A stretch of 64,000 bases of DNA from Craterostigma plantagineum (Eukaryota; Streptophyta; Magnoliopsida; Lamiales; Linderniaceae). The first letter of the stretch is position 1, and every line of letters starts with the position of its first letter. The DNA is taken from NCBI GenBank assembly GCA_027422505.1, contig JAPQWV010000050.1, forward strand, positions 1,674,001 to 1,738,000, in the 5' to 3' direction. Under the pieces are notes generated by a model. That model saw only the letters and a list, made by a program, of their open reading frames with translations. It was not told where the DNA came from and searched no databases. Below, in pieces: positions 33,906 to 46,107 of this stretch. The translations under genes were made by a program, and so were the position numbers.

Positions 33906-35081
33906 CTTTTTTTTGGATATGTTATACGGCGTTTTCATCTAATCTGATGAAATGATAGTAAGTGTAATCTTAGTCATATTGAATAGGATGCGAGCCATCA
34001 TGAATTTTTTGCTCTTAGCTTATCTGATGATGTGTTGTATGTAGTTGAGTAAAAATTAAGTCTAAAATGAGATGTATACTTTTTTCCGCGGAAGAACTTT
34101 TTTTTTTTTTTTTTCCGACTTAACTGGCTATGACCTTGCGGCAGACACTTCAGCACTTGTGTAATTGAACCATTTGGGTAGTGGGAAGAACTTCTTTGGG
34201 AAAAGCTATAGTGCCTTTTTACCAGCTTTAAAGGTTACGATTCTTTGATATTTGTTGGGAATAAACTTTAGAGTTAAAAGCAAGGTTGGTCAATTGGCTT
34301 TTTCAGTATCAAACATTTTGGATTATACAGTTTTGTTGGCTTTTTCAGCTCATTGTCTAAGCTCAAGCTTAACCAGCCATTTTAGCACAAGCTCAATCTT
34401 GGCTCGTAAGCTATCGTTTACGCGACGAGTTTGAAATTTAAACATTTACCAAAAAATTCATGTAGCCAGTAAATTACTCGATCACTCAGATGAAGTTCGA
34501 GTTTCAATTGAGCTTAACTCCACTCATAGTTATTTATTGAAATTCAGGAATCCACTTTCACCCTCTTATTCTTCGAGAATAATTTATAAAGGTGCCTTAA
34601 AATTTCCACATTCGTTTTTTATTGCTTATTTCTTATCGGAAGGCACATTCTCAGAATTTGTCTTGCAACGAAGACATAAAGTACGAAAGTAATTGAAAAA
34701 GGAATAAATCAGCATAGCGATCATTTCTATTTCTTGTAGTGCTCAAGTTAAAAAAGCTCTCGACTATCCATTTATATTACATCAAGACTTCGAACATCAA
34801 AAGTATGAATATGAATAATTAGTGGGCATAATATATCTTCTATGGAGAAAAAAGAAAACTAAAACAAAGCAAAGCAGAATATGAGTTGACAAGATCTTGA
34901 CATGATATACAGTCAGAGATAAGCAAGACGCGAATGGAGCAGATTTCATAACGCGTATAGGTAAGAACATAACACAACTCATTCAATAGTCAAATACTAC
35001 GATCGATTTAGTACACATATACAATACGTTCAATCGTAATATATAATAGGTTGGCCACAAGCCCTTGCGACAAATTATAAC
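33906..35081. other. Intergenic 3' of HIPP
   Basis: Contains the HIPP 3' UTR and a T-run near 34098-34115. No gene is seen on either strand. Confidence 0.45.
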
Positions 35082-35098
35082 TGTTGGATTTAAATATC

Positions 35099-36565
35099 CA
35101 CTACAAAAAAGAGAGGATTTAGTGACTACGAAAACCGTAAGAAAACCGTCGGAAAAGACGATTAGTGACGGATTAGCTACGGAAGATGACCGTAGCTGAT
35201 CGCCTGTCGGAAATATAGAAACGGTAGCAAAATCCGTAGCTAATTTAGCGACCGACAATTGCCACGGAAATTCCGACGCTAATAAAGGCGAAAATTTTAA
35301 AAAAAAAATAGAAATCATCCGTAGCAAACTTAGCGGCGGAATTTCCCGACCGTTACGCCGTCGCTAAATGAGGGACCAAAATTAAAAAAAAATAGAAATC
35401 AGCACCGGCGACCTGCAGGCCGCCGAGCCGACCTCGCTGGTTCCACCCGCCGCGCGCCGCTAACCTCCATCACAAGATCCGCCGGAAGCAGCCCGGCAAC
35501 CCTCTCGCCACCGTCGCTAACAGCCCTCGCCACCGAGAAGTGGCCCATCAGCCCTTGCCAGATCCAGCGCCGCCGCCTCTCTCTCTGCGCCGGCCGCCGC
35601 CTGTGAGCCCGTCAAATAACCCAAACGACACGCCACCAGCCCGCAAACTGCCAGCCCCAACAACGACGCAGCCCACCGTCGGCCATTCAGCCCCAACCAC
35701 CGTCAGCTCCAAACCGCAGCAGGCCACACAACTTCAGCCCCAACCGCCCGTCAACACCAAACCCACCGTCCGAGCTCGTCGCCAGATCCACCACTCGATC
35801 TCGTCAACGCCGGATTTGACACCACCCGAGCTCGTCGACACCGGAGCTGACAGCACTCGATCTCATCGACGCCGGATTTGCCACCACCCGAGCTCGTCGA
35901 CGCCGGACCTGACACCACTTGAGCTCGTCGCCAGATCTGACAGCGGAGGACGGGGGGCATGGAGAGGGAGAGGTTGTTGGCGGTGAGGAGGGTGCAGAGT
36001 TCTTGATGCAGAGGTTCTTGATTCTAACAGTTGGAGAAAACAGAAGAAAAAAGAAAGAATGACGATGAAGAGAAGAAAGGAAGAAGATGAAGAAAGCAAT
36101 AAGAGAGGAGAGATAAAAGTGAGTGGGAGAAAAAAAAAGGGACAATGTCAGTGTCAGATAAATGAGTGGGTTTAAAAAAATTTCGGACTTCCGCCTAATT
36201 TTTCAGAATTCCGCCAAAACTGTGTGACGGTAAATCCGTCGGAACTGCTTAGCTACGGGAATCCCGTCGCAAAATAGCGACGGATATGACCAACGGATAT
36301 GCGCGTCGCTGTTTTGCGACGGATTATCCGTCGGTAAGCTTTAGTTTCGGATATTCCGTCGCAAAATTGCGACGGATGTGTCCGACGGTGACGCCGTTGG
36401 AGATTTGCGACGGACAAGTCGTCGCCACTGTTTGCGACGACTTAGCGACGGTTTCTGAGTCGCAAAACACCGCATCGGCTGTTCCGTAGCTATTTTCCGT
36501 CGGGAAAACTTGCAACGGCGTTTTGGTCACCCCTTCCGTCACTGTTTCAACTCTTTTTTGTAGTG
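35099..36565. mobile_element. Non-autonomous CACTA transposon with 3-bp target duplication
   Basis: 1,467 bp. Ends are perfect inverted repeats cactacaaaaaagag / ctcttttttgtagtg with a 3-bp duplication atc (35096-35098, 36566-36568). Subterminal regions hold many gcgacgga / tccgtcgc-type motifs in both orientations, typical of transposase-binding subterminal repeats. The interior (about 35400-35990) is GC-rich with four related units (gagctcgtcgacgccgga or close), then a purine-rich stretch. No transposase is seen. Confidence 0.93.
35800..35940. repeat. GC-rich short tandem units inside the CACTA element
   Basis: Approximate units ccacccgagctcgtcgacgc / ccggatttgacaccacccga recur about four times. 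This unusual composition in an AT-rich window could be captured gene sequence or amplified subterminal repeat. Confidence 0.55.
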
Positions 36566-37182
36566 ATCTAACCAATCCGGTTTGATGAACACAAAACATA
36601 GTAATTGTATTACTAACATATTTATTGATTGTGCAGATGAGTTTGGTTCGTTAAACAGATATCAAATATGAGCTCAGGGCGGAAAATCGGGTCAGTCAAC
36701 TGCCGGTCAACGCGGTAAACTGTCGGTCAACCCGGTTTCGGTTTGGTGAGACTGGACTGGACAGGTCCGGTATCGGTCTGGACTGAACCGGTCTCAGACT
36801 GACTGGTCGGTCTCGATCTGGACTGGTTCGTTCAGTGACTGGTCCGATCTGAACTGGTTCGGTCAATGACTGATCCGGTCAATGACTGGATTGACTGGTC
36901 TACTGTTGACTGATGTGGTACAGCTCTTCACTGCAGCAACATCAGGTACAGACAGATAAAACTGACAGCATTGACCAAAGTCAACAAAGGCTCCCAACGG
37001 GTATATTATTGAGTCTAACGACTATTTCAAAGTGGGAAGACCTATAAAAACAACAATGATGGGCAAAAACAAGCTAAGGATCTCAGAGCATACAACTACA
37101 CATCAAAAGAGAGATACAAGAGAGAAGAACAAGAGCAAAAAGAAAAATCAAGAGAGTTCTTCCAAGTGTGTGTTACAAAAGA

Positions 37183-37187
37183 GAGAG
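37183..37187. repeat. Target site duplication gagag of the nested LTR element
   Basis: gagag before TGTTAGGAT recurs at 42920-42924 after ATCCAACA. Confidence 0.85.
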
Positions 37188-38534
37188 TGTTAGGATCGTG
37201 GACCGGGTGTTAGAGGGGGGGTGAATAACAACGATCACCATTTTTTTTGCTCATCGGTGGGTTTCACGTCCGGTTAGAGAGTGAAACCGGTTTCCAATCT
37301 TCAATCAAGGCCAAGTGCGGAATATATTAGGCTTGATTGTGAACTATGTATGGTGGTTTGTGTACGTGGGTGATTTGGTCCGGTTTTGGTGTATCGAGAC
37401 GGTGAAGGCATTTTGTCGAACACCTTGGGTGTGGATATTTGGAGTGTGTGTTTTGACTTGTAGGAAAGGGACATGAGATTTGTTATGGAAGTTCGGAGTT
37501 AACTCTCCTACGTCTCCCCTTCTTCCTCGCAAGGAAGGTTCACTAGACTTCAGTTATACACTCATTGTACAACCTACCCGGCTGCCCTCAGCCTTATCTA
37601 GTGAATCACCTAGGCAGTCGTATAATACAATCCACCTACTTCGACAGCTTTTTACAGTCCATCGGAAACTTACGGCCCCCCGCAAGGTCAACCGTAAACG
37701 TTGTAGGCCGCAACCTCACAACCACTTTGATATTTTACGTCTCTTAGCTAAGACGGCACCATTCTTTCTCGTCTCGATGCGAAGACTACATACACTTGTT
37801 TATAGTCTATGTGCTAAGACTCTCACTCAACTAATCTGCTTAAGTTCAACTCTCTAATATGTGAGTGAGGTGTGTGGGTTTGAACGTTGTAGCTCTCTCA
37901 CTTTTGTAACCCACACACTTGGAAGAACTCTCTTGATTTTCTTCTTTGCTCTTTGCTCTTGTTCTTCTCTCTTGGATCTCTCTTTGAGTGCGTATATGTT
38001 TTGCTCTAGGATCCTTGACTTGTTTCTGTCCGTCACTGTTGTTTTTATAGGTCTTCTCACTTTGAAATAGCCGTTAGACTCAATAATATACCCGTTGGAA
38101 GCCTTTGGGAGCCTTTATTGACTTTGGTCAATGCTGTCAGCTTTATCTGTCTGTACCTCTGTTGCTGCAGTAAACAGCTGTACATCAGTCACAGCTGACC
38201 AGTCAATCCAGTCATTGACCTAACCAGTCATTGACCGGACCAGTCCAGACCAAGACCGACCAGTCCAGTCCGAGACCGACCAGTCCGAAACCGACCAGTC
38301 CAGACCGGAACAGGATCAGTCCAGTCTGACCAGACCGAAACCGGGTTGACCGACAGTTGACCGCGTTGACCAGTATTGACCGGCAATTGACCGATCCAGT
38401 TTTTCGCCCTGAGCTCATATTTGATATCTGTTTTTCGAACCGAGCTTATCTGCACACTCAATAAATATGTTAGTAATACAATTACTAAGTTTTGTGTTTA
38501 TCAAACCGGATTGCTTAGATATTTTAATCCAACA
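37188..38534 (-). repeat. 3' LTR of the LARD-like element
   Basis: 1,347 bp; TGTTAGGAT...ATCCAACA in plus orientation. Includes a cluster of ccgaccagtcc / ttgaccg short repeats (about 38180-38400). Confidence 0.9.
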
Positions 38535-38989
38535 ATCTCCCCCTTTTGATTAACACAAAACTTGAACACATAAGGACATTTACTAACATATTTCTCCCCC
38601 TTTTTGTGATAATCAAAAGAATTTTTCTCCCCCTATTTATTTCAATAATAGCCCCAACTGAAAGTAAATCAGTTAATAACATATCAAGTAGGGATACACT
38701 TAGATATATGATTTCACAAAGGATCATGCAAGCGTCAAAGTATTTCTCCCCCTATCAAAAGTAGATAATGCTCCCCCTAACCATATCTAGAGTTCATAAG
38801 ATTTTTTTAATCCAATAATTAGAGCACACAGGTTAGGTATAAAGAGTGAGAGCACATACGAGCGAGATGGGAGAAGATAAAAGCAAGCATGAGTTGAGTA
38901 TTGCAAACCGGGGCATCACAGTAGGCTCGACTTTGGAGAATAAACTGCTTTTTCTCAGCCATTACCGGGCAGATAAGTTCAAACAGCTG

Positions 38990-41240
38990 CGATAGCCTAT
39001 GAGTCTACTGTGTAGGAAATTGACTGAGTGGTATTCCGACAACCGTGCGCGAAGATATTCCAGTTTCCGTGAAGTTGCTGCGGCTGCGAGATGCTGTGGA
39101 CTGGTTGCACTTTGGCGAATAAACTGATTTTCCTCAAGCAGAACTAGATTGCGAGGAATATATCATTGCGACCGACTTTAAGTCTAGTTTCCTCCAGAAT
39201 TTTCGGATCAGAATTTGGACATCTCAATGCAAAGTTATTCCATTTCTCGTGAAGCTGCTCCATTTGATGACTCGCGACGACAGGCTGAACTTCACCGAAT
39301 AATCTGATTACCGTCAGGTAGAACTAGACAGTGAGAAATATACCGTTGCGACCGCCTATGAGTCTAGTTTCCTCCGGAGTTTGCGGGTCAGCATTTGGAC
39401 ATCTGAGCGTAAAATTATTCCACTTTTCCTGTCGTTGCTCAATCTGCCCAAAAATTTCAGCAACAGCTTTTTCGAAGCGGGTCTTGATTTCTCTATTTCT
39501 TCCTCAATCTAGCACACACTTCTTGAGTTCTGGTTGCTTGACTGCTTAATCTCGAAGTCAGTTGAGGGTCGTTGATCGATGGCTGAGAAATTTTACTACT
39601 CTTATACGGCGCAACTTGTCATCGATTAGGGCCCATCTAAGTTTTCCTCAACGTTTCAGAATCTTCAGCGACTGAGTGCAATCTCGGCTGTAGAGGCAGC
39701 CTTATTACTGATAAATCTTCCGCTCCAAGAAGGGCGAAATGTGGAGCATTTCCAGTTTTTCTTGAAGTTGCAACAATCCGTCGAAAGATTTCAGCACTTA
39801 TTCGGCCTTTAACCGATGTCTGATGAGTAGAGTATGCCTTTGACCGGTCTGTGCTAGCTATCCCAATCAAGTTGGAAAGTGATGTTGAGGGCTGATTTAG
39901 GTACTGGCTGGCTCCAGTGGATGCGAACTTGGCTCAACGTCTTCTCCCTTGATTCTCAAGACTTAATCAGTTGTATCTCTGAACAGTGAATATTCTAACT
40001 TCGATGATTGAGAACTGATAGTCAAAACATGAGAATGCCTAAGAATTCCGTCTGATCTTCGTATCTTTATTCCAGTTCGTCTTGTAAGATCTTTGCACGG
40101 TGACCGGACATTGAGACAACTTTGATTTCGAACATCAGGCTCGGGGCAGCAAATGAATCTGAACTTCGTCGAATAGCCTGCTTTCATCTGAGCCGACTTA
40201 GGCAGCAAGACTTATACCGTTGCGCTCGTCTCTGAGTCTATTTTCCACAGAGTTTGATAGATTGGAATTTGGATGTCGGAGCACAAAGAAATTCCATTTC
40301 TTGCGAAGGTGCTGCAGTGAGCATCTGATTGTCCTTCATCGAATAAACTGCTTTCATCCAAGCATGACCGGACCCCATATCCTACACCGTTGCGAAGCCC
40401 TACGAGTCTAGTTTGCTGCACACTTTGTAGACCGGAATTTGGATATCCGTACGCAAAGTTATGCCCGTTTTCCCAAGTTGCCGCTGTCTGCCAGAATCAG
40501 AGTTATTCCGGTTTTCGTAGAGCTGAGACAGTTTGGTCGAAACTGCTTATTTCCAGTTGGTGACCGGATAGCAAATCCTATACCATTGCGATCGTATATG
40601 AGTCTAGTTTCTAGCAGATTTTGTAGACCGGAGTTTTGACATCCCAGCTAAAAGTAAATCCATTTCTCGTACAGCTGCTACATTAGACGATACACGACGG
40701 CAAACTGAACTTCGTCGAGTGACCGGGTTTCCTCTGACCATGACCGGAGAGTGGGTCCTATACCAATGTGTTCATCTCAGAGTCTAGTTTCCAGGGAATT
40801 TTACGAACCGGAATTTGAACATCGGAGGACAAAGTTATAACAGTTTTCGTATGACTGCTCCATTCAATCAGTGGTTGATCTTCATCTGAACTTCGACGAA
40901 CGGGCTGCCTCTTCTAGGGACGAACCGGTCAGCAAATTTGAAGAACCGGTCAGCAAGTCCTATACCGTTTCGTTCGTCTATGAGTCTAGTTTGCTCAGAA
41001 GTTCGCAGACCGGAATTTTGATATCTGTGCGCACAGTTATTCCGGTTTTCCCAAGTTGTCGCTTTCTGTCAGAAGATTTCAGCCGACCAGTCTTGACCAT
41101 CCGGTTTTTCTATTTGAAGTTCCGGTATTCTCTCTTTGAAACATAACTGGGAAGTGAATCTTACATGGATACGATCGTCTGCAAGTCTAGTTTCTGGAGC
41201 ATCTTTCAGACCGGATTTTGGACATTCGAGCGCAAAGTTA
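38990..41240. repeat. Interspersed repeat array in the LARD interior
   Basis: The block tatgagtctagttt..., followed by a (g)accggaatttgga(c/t)atc block and gcaaagttattcc, recurs at about 39180, 39357, 40233, 40400, 40598, 40778, 40979 and 41181, with a partial unit at 38997. Spacing is about 165-205 bp. Units are diverged from one another, so the array is older than the insertion. Confidence 0.75.
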
Positions 41241-41558
41241 TGCAACTTCTTCGAACTTGCCGCAAGCTGCCAGTTTCACTTCCGCATCAGTTTCTGATCT
41301 GGCAGTCTTCAGTCAAACGACCATAATTCCCTCCGTACTTAATATTTTTGAGCTCCGTAAATTTTGCTGGAAACTAGACTTCTTCAGCTTTCCAATGATG
41401 TAGGCCTCGTCTCTAGATTCCCAGCCAAAGAAAGCAGTTTATTGCTTGAAGTTACGTGTTCGCCATGACCTCTCCGTCCACATTTGAATCTTCATTTCAG
41501 CTCCGTGGGAAATCTTCACCATATTGACCATCAGCAGTTCTTGATTGGAAACAACCTG

Positions 41559-41570
41559 GCTCTGATACCA
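41559..41570 (-). promoter_or_regulatory. Primer-binding site of the LARD-like element
   Basis: The minus strand reads TGGTATCAGAGC two bases from the 5' LTR; it pairs with initiator Met-tRNA as in the copia element. Confidence 0.88.
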
Positions 41571-41572
41571 CT

Positions 41573-42919
41573 TGTTAGGATCGTGGACCGGGTGTTAGAG
41601 GGAGGGTGAATAACACCGGTCACCATTTTTTTTGCTCATCGGTGGGTTTCACGTCCGGTTAGAGAGTGAAACCGGTTTCCAATCTTCAATCAAGGCCAAG
41701 TGCGGAATATATTAGGCTTGATTGTGAACTATGTATGGTGGTTTGTGTACGTGGGTGATTTGGTCCGGTTTTGGTGTATCGAGACGGTGAAGGCATTTTG
41801 TCGAACACCTTGGGTGTGGATATTTGGAGTGTGTGTTTTGACTTGTAGGAAAGGGACATGAGATTTGTTATGGAAGTTCGGAGTTAACTCTCCTACGTCT
41901 CCCCTTCTTCCTCGCAAGGAAGGTTCACTAGACTTCAGTTATACACTCATTGTACAACCTACCCGGCTGCCCTCAGCCTTATCTAGTGAATCACCTAGGC
42001 AGTCGTATAATACAATCCACCTACTTCGACAGCTTTTTACAGTCCATCGGAAACTTACGGCCCCCCGCAAGGTCAACCGTAAACGTTGTAGGCCGCAACC
42101 TCACAACCACTTTGATATTTTACGTCTCTTAGCTAAGACGGCACCATTCTTTCTCGTCTCGATGCGAAGACTACATACACTTGTTTATAGTCTATGTGCT
42201 AAGACTCTCACTCAACTAATCTGCTTAAGTTCAACTCTCTAATATGTGAGTGAGGTGTGTGGGTTTGAACGTTGTAGCTCTCTCACTTTTGTAACCCACA
42301 CACTTGGAAGAACTCTCTTGATTTTCTTCTTTGCTCTTTGCTCTTGTTCTTCTCTCTTGGATCTCTCTTTGAGTGCGTATATGTTTTGCTCTAGGATCCT
42401 TGACTTGTTTCTGTCCGTCACTGTTGTTTTTATAGGTCTTCTCACTTTGAAATAGCCGTTAGACTCAATAATATACCCGTTGGAAGCCTTTGGGAGCCTT
42501 TATTGACTTTGGTCAATGCTGTCAGCTTTATCTGTCTGTACCTCTGTTGCTGCAGTAAACAGCTGTACATCAGTCACAGCTGACCAGTCAATCCAGTCAT
42601 TGACCTAACCAGTCATTGACCGGACCAGTCCAGACCAAGACCGACCAGTCCAGTCCGAGACCGACCAGTCCGAAACCGACCAGTCCAGACCGGAACCGGA
42701 TCAGTCCAGTCTGACCAGACCGAAACCGGGTTGACCGACAGTTGACCGCGTTGACCAGTATTGACCGGCAGTTGACCGATCCAGTTTTTCGCCCTGAGCT
42801 CATATTTGATATCTGTTTTTCGAACCGAGCTTATCTGCACACTCAATAAATATGTTAGTAATACAATTACTAAGTTTTGTGTTTATCAAACCGGATTGCT
42901 TAGATATTTTAATCCAACA
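41573..42919 (-). repeat. 5' LTR of the LARD-like element
   Basis: Partner of 37188-38534; same length and ends. Confidence 0.9.
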
Positions 42920-43810
42920 GAGAGAGCTACAATGTTCAAATTCACACACACCTCACTGTGAACATTAGAGAGATGAGAGTAAATAGACTAGTTGAGTGAG
43001 AGTCTTAGCACGTAGACTACAAACAAGCCTATGTAGTCTTCGCACCGAGACAAGAAAGAATGGTGCCGTCTGAGCTAAGAGACGTAAAATATCAAAGTGG
43101 TTGTGAGGTTGCGGCCTACAACGTTTACGGTTGACCTTGCGGGGTGCTGTAAGTTCCCTAGGGACTTTAGAAAGCTCATGGAAGAGATAGACTGTGAAAA
43201 GCTGTCTAGGTGATTCACTATATTAAGCTAAGGGCAGCTGGGTAGGTTGTACAATGAGTGTATAACTGAAGTCTAGTGAACATCCCTTGCGGGGAAGAAG
43301 GGGAGACGTAGGAGAGTTAACTCCGAACTTCCATAACAAATATCGTGTCTCATCTCCTACAAATCGTAATAAAAAAACACTCCAAATATCCACACCCAAG
43401 GTGTTCGACAAAATGCCTCCACCGCCTCCATACACCAAAACCGGACCAAATCACCCACATACACAAACTACCATACATAGTTCACAATCAAGTCTAATAT
43501 ATTCCGCACTTGGCCTTGATTGAAGATTGGAAACCGATTTCACTCTCTAACCGGACGTGAAACACACCAATGAGCGAAAATTGGTGACCGGTGTTATTCA
43601 CCCCCCTCTAACACCCGGTCCGCGATCCTAACATTAAGTAATAAAAATTATTAGAATATTTGCAAAATAGTGTTTAACTATTACACTAGCTTTTGATACA
43701 AAATATACATAGCACGTACATGCATTCAGTTTCTATTTTCTAAAACAACTATACAACCAAAATCAAAATTTTCAATAATAACTTTACATATTCCTTTTTT
43801 GAAAAAGAAG

Positions 43811-46107
43811 TTAATTTATACGATTTCGTTTCGCAGGATTTCTGTTGAAGGCGTGCTTTCTGCATCTTTCGAAAATTCCGTCGTACATTAGATCGAATCG
43901 AACTCCCGCCCGCTCGCGGCTCACTATGAATAGAATGTGATCGCCTTCGACAATCTTATAATACCTACGCAAAATATTTAAATAAATAGATAAATAAGCA
44001 AAAAAAATGTCGATTCGGATATTTTCGAGTTAGTTAGTTAGTTAAGAAACCGACAAACCAAATCCCGGGTTGTAAGGACTGACACTCCGAATCATTCGCA
44101 ATGTAATGGCTTCGGTGTTCGAAGGGAAAGCGAGGATGAGTCATCGATATGGTATTGAGCGCTCCATCGTTGTCCCACCAATCTTCGTCCCTGTAAATTT
44201 AAATCATACTCGAAAAGTTTGATAAGATAAATAATGTTGGATGACCACCTCATTGCTTGAAAGCTTAATCTTTAAATGAGAGGATAATATTTTAATTTTA
44301 TATATAACACGTTCCCTAGGCTGGTTATTTTCTTATCTAGCCTTATACGACTAAGAATTTTTTCGAAATTGCTAGTAGTGAAGATTCGTAATCCATGACC
44401 TCTTGGTCCGAACTCTGATATCATATTAGTTGGATCACTTAACCTAAAAGCTTAAGCTTGAAGGAAGTAGCATCGTATTTTAATTTTATATTATTGTATG
44501 TTCGACGGTAATAATTGTCAAATTTGCGATTTTTAGAAACTTTGAGTTCGCATTCTCACCTGTATCCTTTATAAGGGGGAATAACGTCTTTCGGAAGGGT
44601 CCACTGACTCATCTGAAGCACTCGAATGAGCAGCATAGGATGAATCCCGAGAATCCCGGAAGGCACAGTGATGCCTTTGAAGTTCCTCGTCTGTTTAGTC
44701 GCGTAGCTAAAGTAGTACGTGTCGGGAAAAGTTTGTATGTTTCGATTCAATCTCATCGACCCTTGGATCGTAAGGTCGGGCAAGATCCAATCGCCCGTGG
44801 AAAATGGGCCGTTTTGGCCCGTTAGGGTTTTGAAGAGACCCCTACTCCCGATTTTTCTCCAAGACATGTCGAAGTGGTCGAAGCCAAAATTGTAATAATT
44901 TTTGAGACATTTGAGGTCGAAAAAATCGTATAAGATGACGCCTATACGACACAGTTGCAAGAGCGATATGGGCATCAAGGATGTCCAATCTTCCGCCCTG
45001 CGGCGAAATTTGAAAATTTTGCGAAATTAGTATATGTATACGAACGAAAAGAAAAAAAAAAAAAAAACTCGTATTGATAACGAAAAAAACTCACTGCATT
45101 CCGTCGAGGTAGGTTCTCGTGGTTCCATTGAATGCTCCCGATAACGCGGTTACGCTTAGAACCCAATTCGGCGAAGTGTTTTCGTATCCTTCGAAAGCCT
45201 AAAATAAGCCCCCCAAAAAAAAAACTAAATCAGGGTTTCTTTTCTTGAAACCAAACTATGTTGTGAAATCACAAGTAAAAGAAGGGAAAATTTAGGTTAG
45301 AAAAATACTGACTTTATCAGCAAGCATTTGCTGCAATAGCCTCACAACTTGTGCCCCAGCTGAGTGACCAACGAAGTGAATTGGATGACCTTCATCCCAT
45401 TCAGGGTAATTCCCTATATATATATGTTGATAATAATCATATATTTCTATAAGTTCTTTTCTTGATGATAAAAGAAGGAAAAAAAACCAACCTTTTTCAT
45501 AAATTCTTCCAAATCTGGCGTGGCCACAAGCTATGCTATGTTCTTCTCCATAATCAACTTGTCCTCCTTTCAAATAGTAGAACAATTCTCTAGCTCTGAA
45601 ATTTACATACATAAACATCGTATTTTATTACAAAGCACATCTTATAAACTTACGAAACTCAATCAAAATATCTGAAAGGTAAATGAGATGAAATATAACC
45701 TATCATGTATGCTCGTTAGAGACCCTAAATCAGGCACAAGAACCCTATCGTCCCTTTTCTCCGCCCCACCAAAATACGAAAGGCCTCCCAATCTCTGTTA
45801 GAACACAGCCAAGAAATAAATTTTGCAGTATATATATATATGTAATATAAATATAGAAAAATAATATACATACCCCGTTTCCAAAGCCAAAGATACCATG
45901 AACCAATACAATGGGGGCCAAATCGTCCACGTTCGTGGACTTTGATGAAGGATCGTTGTGATGTTCGAAATCAGCTTTGAAGATCCAATCGCTCAAATCG
46001 CCGACGATCGCTGTGCTGAAGATATAAAGCCCATATAACATATGAACCAAAGAACTTACGAAGAGTTCTATTAATTGCAGGCTTGATATAACCCACCATC
46101 GTCCCAT
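43811..46107 (-). CDS. Alpha/beta-hydrolase, bacterial-type lipase family
   Basis: Eight exons: 46107-45874, 45794-45700, 45595-45492, 45413-45313, 45198-45095, 44997-44560, 44190-44059, 43964-43811, all in phase, giving 453 aa. The start MGRWWVISSLQLIELFVSSL gives a hydrophobic N-terminal segment (residues 5-35), a likely membrane anchor or signal. PIVLVHGIFGFGNG is the oxyanion-hole strand-loop of lipases. HFVGHSAGAQVVRLLQQMLA carries the nucleophilic Ser162 in GHSAG. Later blocks (FGFDHFDMSWRKIG, STGDWILPDLTIQGS, NDGALNTISMTHP) resemble the plant At1g10740-like group and the Staphylococcus/Geobacillus lipase fold. It should hydrolyse acyl esters; the substrate is unknown. The gene is followed by GWD in the same orientation 1.2 kb away. 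Its last two exons lie only 180 bp from the nested retrotransposon island, yet the frame is intact. Confidence 0.9.
44240..44490. repeat. Dispersed intron repeat in a lipase intron
   Basis: Contains ccacctcattgcttgaaagc, gaagattcgtaatccatgac and aacctaaaagcttaagcttg; third locus of the repeat also seen in GH5 and HIPP introns. Confidence 0.6.

Larger units (their letters stand above)
37188..42919 (-). mobile_element. Non-coding LTR retrotransposon (LARD-like), nested in a relative's LTR
   Basis: 5,732 bp. LTRs 37188-38534 and 41573-42919 are 1,347 bp each and nearly identical; I noticed about five substitutions. On the minus strand the 5' LTR is 41573-42919. The primer-binding site TGGTATCAGAGC and a purine tract AAAAGGGGGAGA next to 38535 set the orientation. 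The 3.04-kb interior has no gag, protease, RT or integrase. It consists of degenerate ~180-200-bp repeats, so mobility must rely on proteins from another element. Confidence 0.9.
35082..43633 (+). mobile_element. Solo LTR (about 1.35 kb net) split by two younger insertions
   Basis: Pieces 35082-35098, 36569-37187 and 42925-43633 join to about 1,345 bp, starting TGTTGGATT and ending ATCCTAACA. This equals, in opposite orientation, the 1,347-bp LTRs of the element nested inside it. A CACTA element (35099-36565) and an LTR element (37188-42919) interrupt it. The outer flanks (ataac left, ttaag right) are not a clean duplication, so the solo LTR may have formed by recombination between different copies. 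Confidence 0.8.

Noticed and set aside
35540..35986. 148-aa proline-rich frame inside the CACTA element
   Set aside because: Low-complexity translation of GC-rich repeats; no start context or family motif. Kept only as possible cargo.
37344..38060. Identical pairs of small frames at 37.3-38.5 kb and 41.7-42.8 kb
   Set aside because: They are the two LTRs of one retrotransposon; the frames have no codon logic and no family similarity.
35077..43638. Target site duplication for the outer solo LTR
   Set aside because: ataac and ttaag differ at two of five positions; not strong enough to claim.
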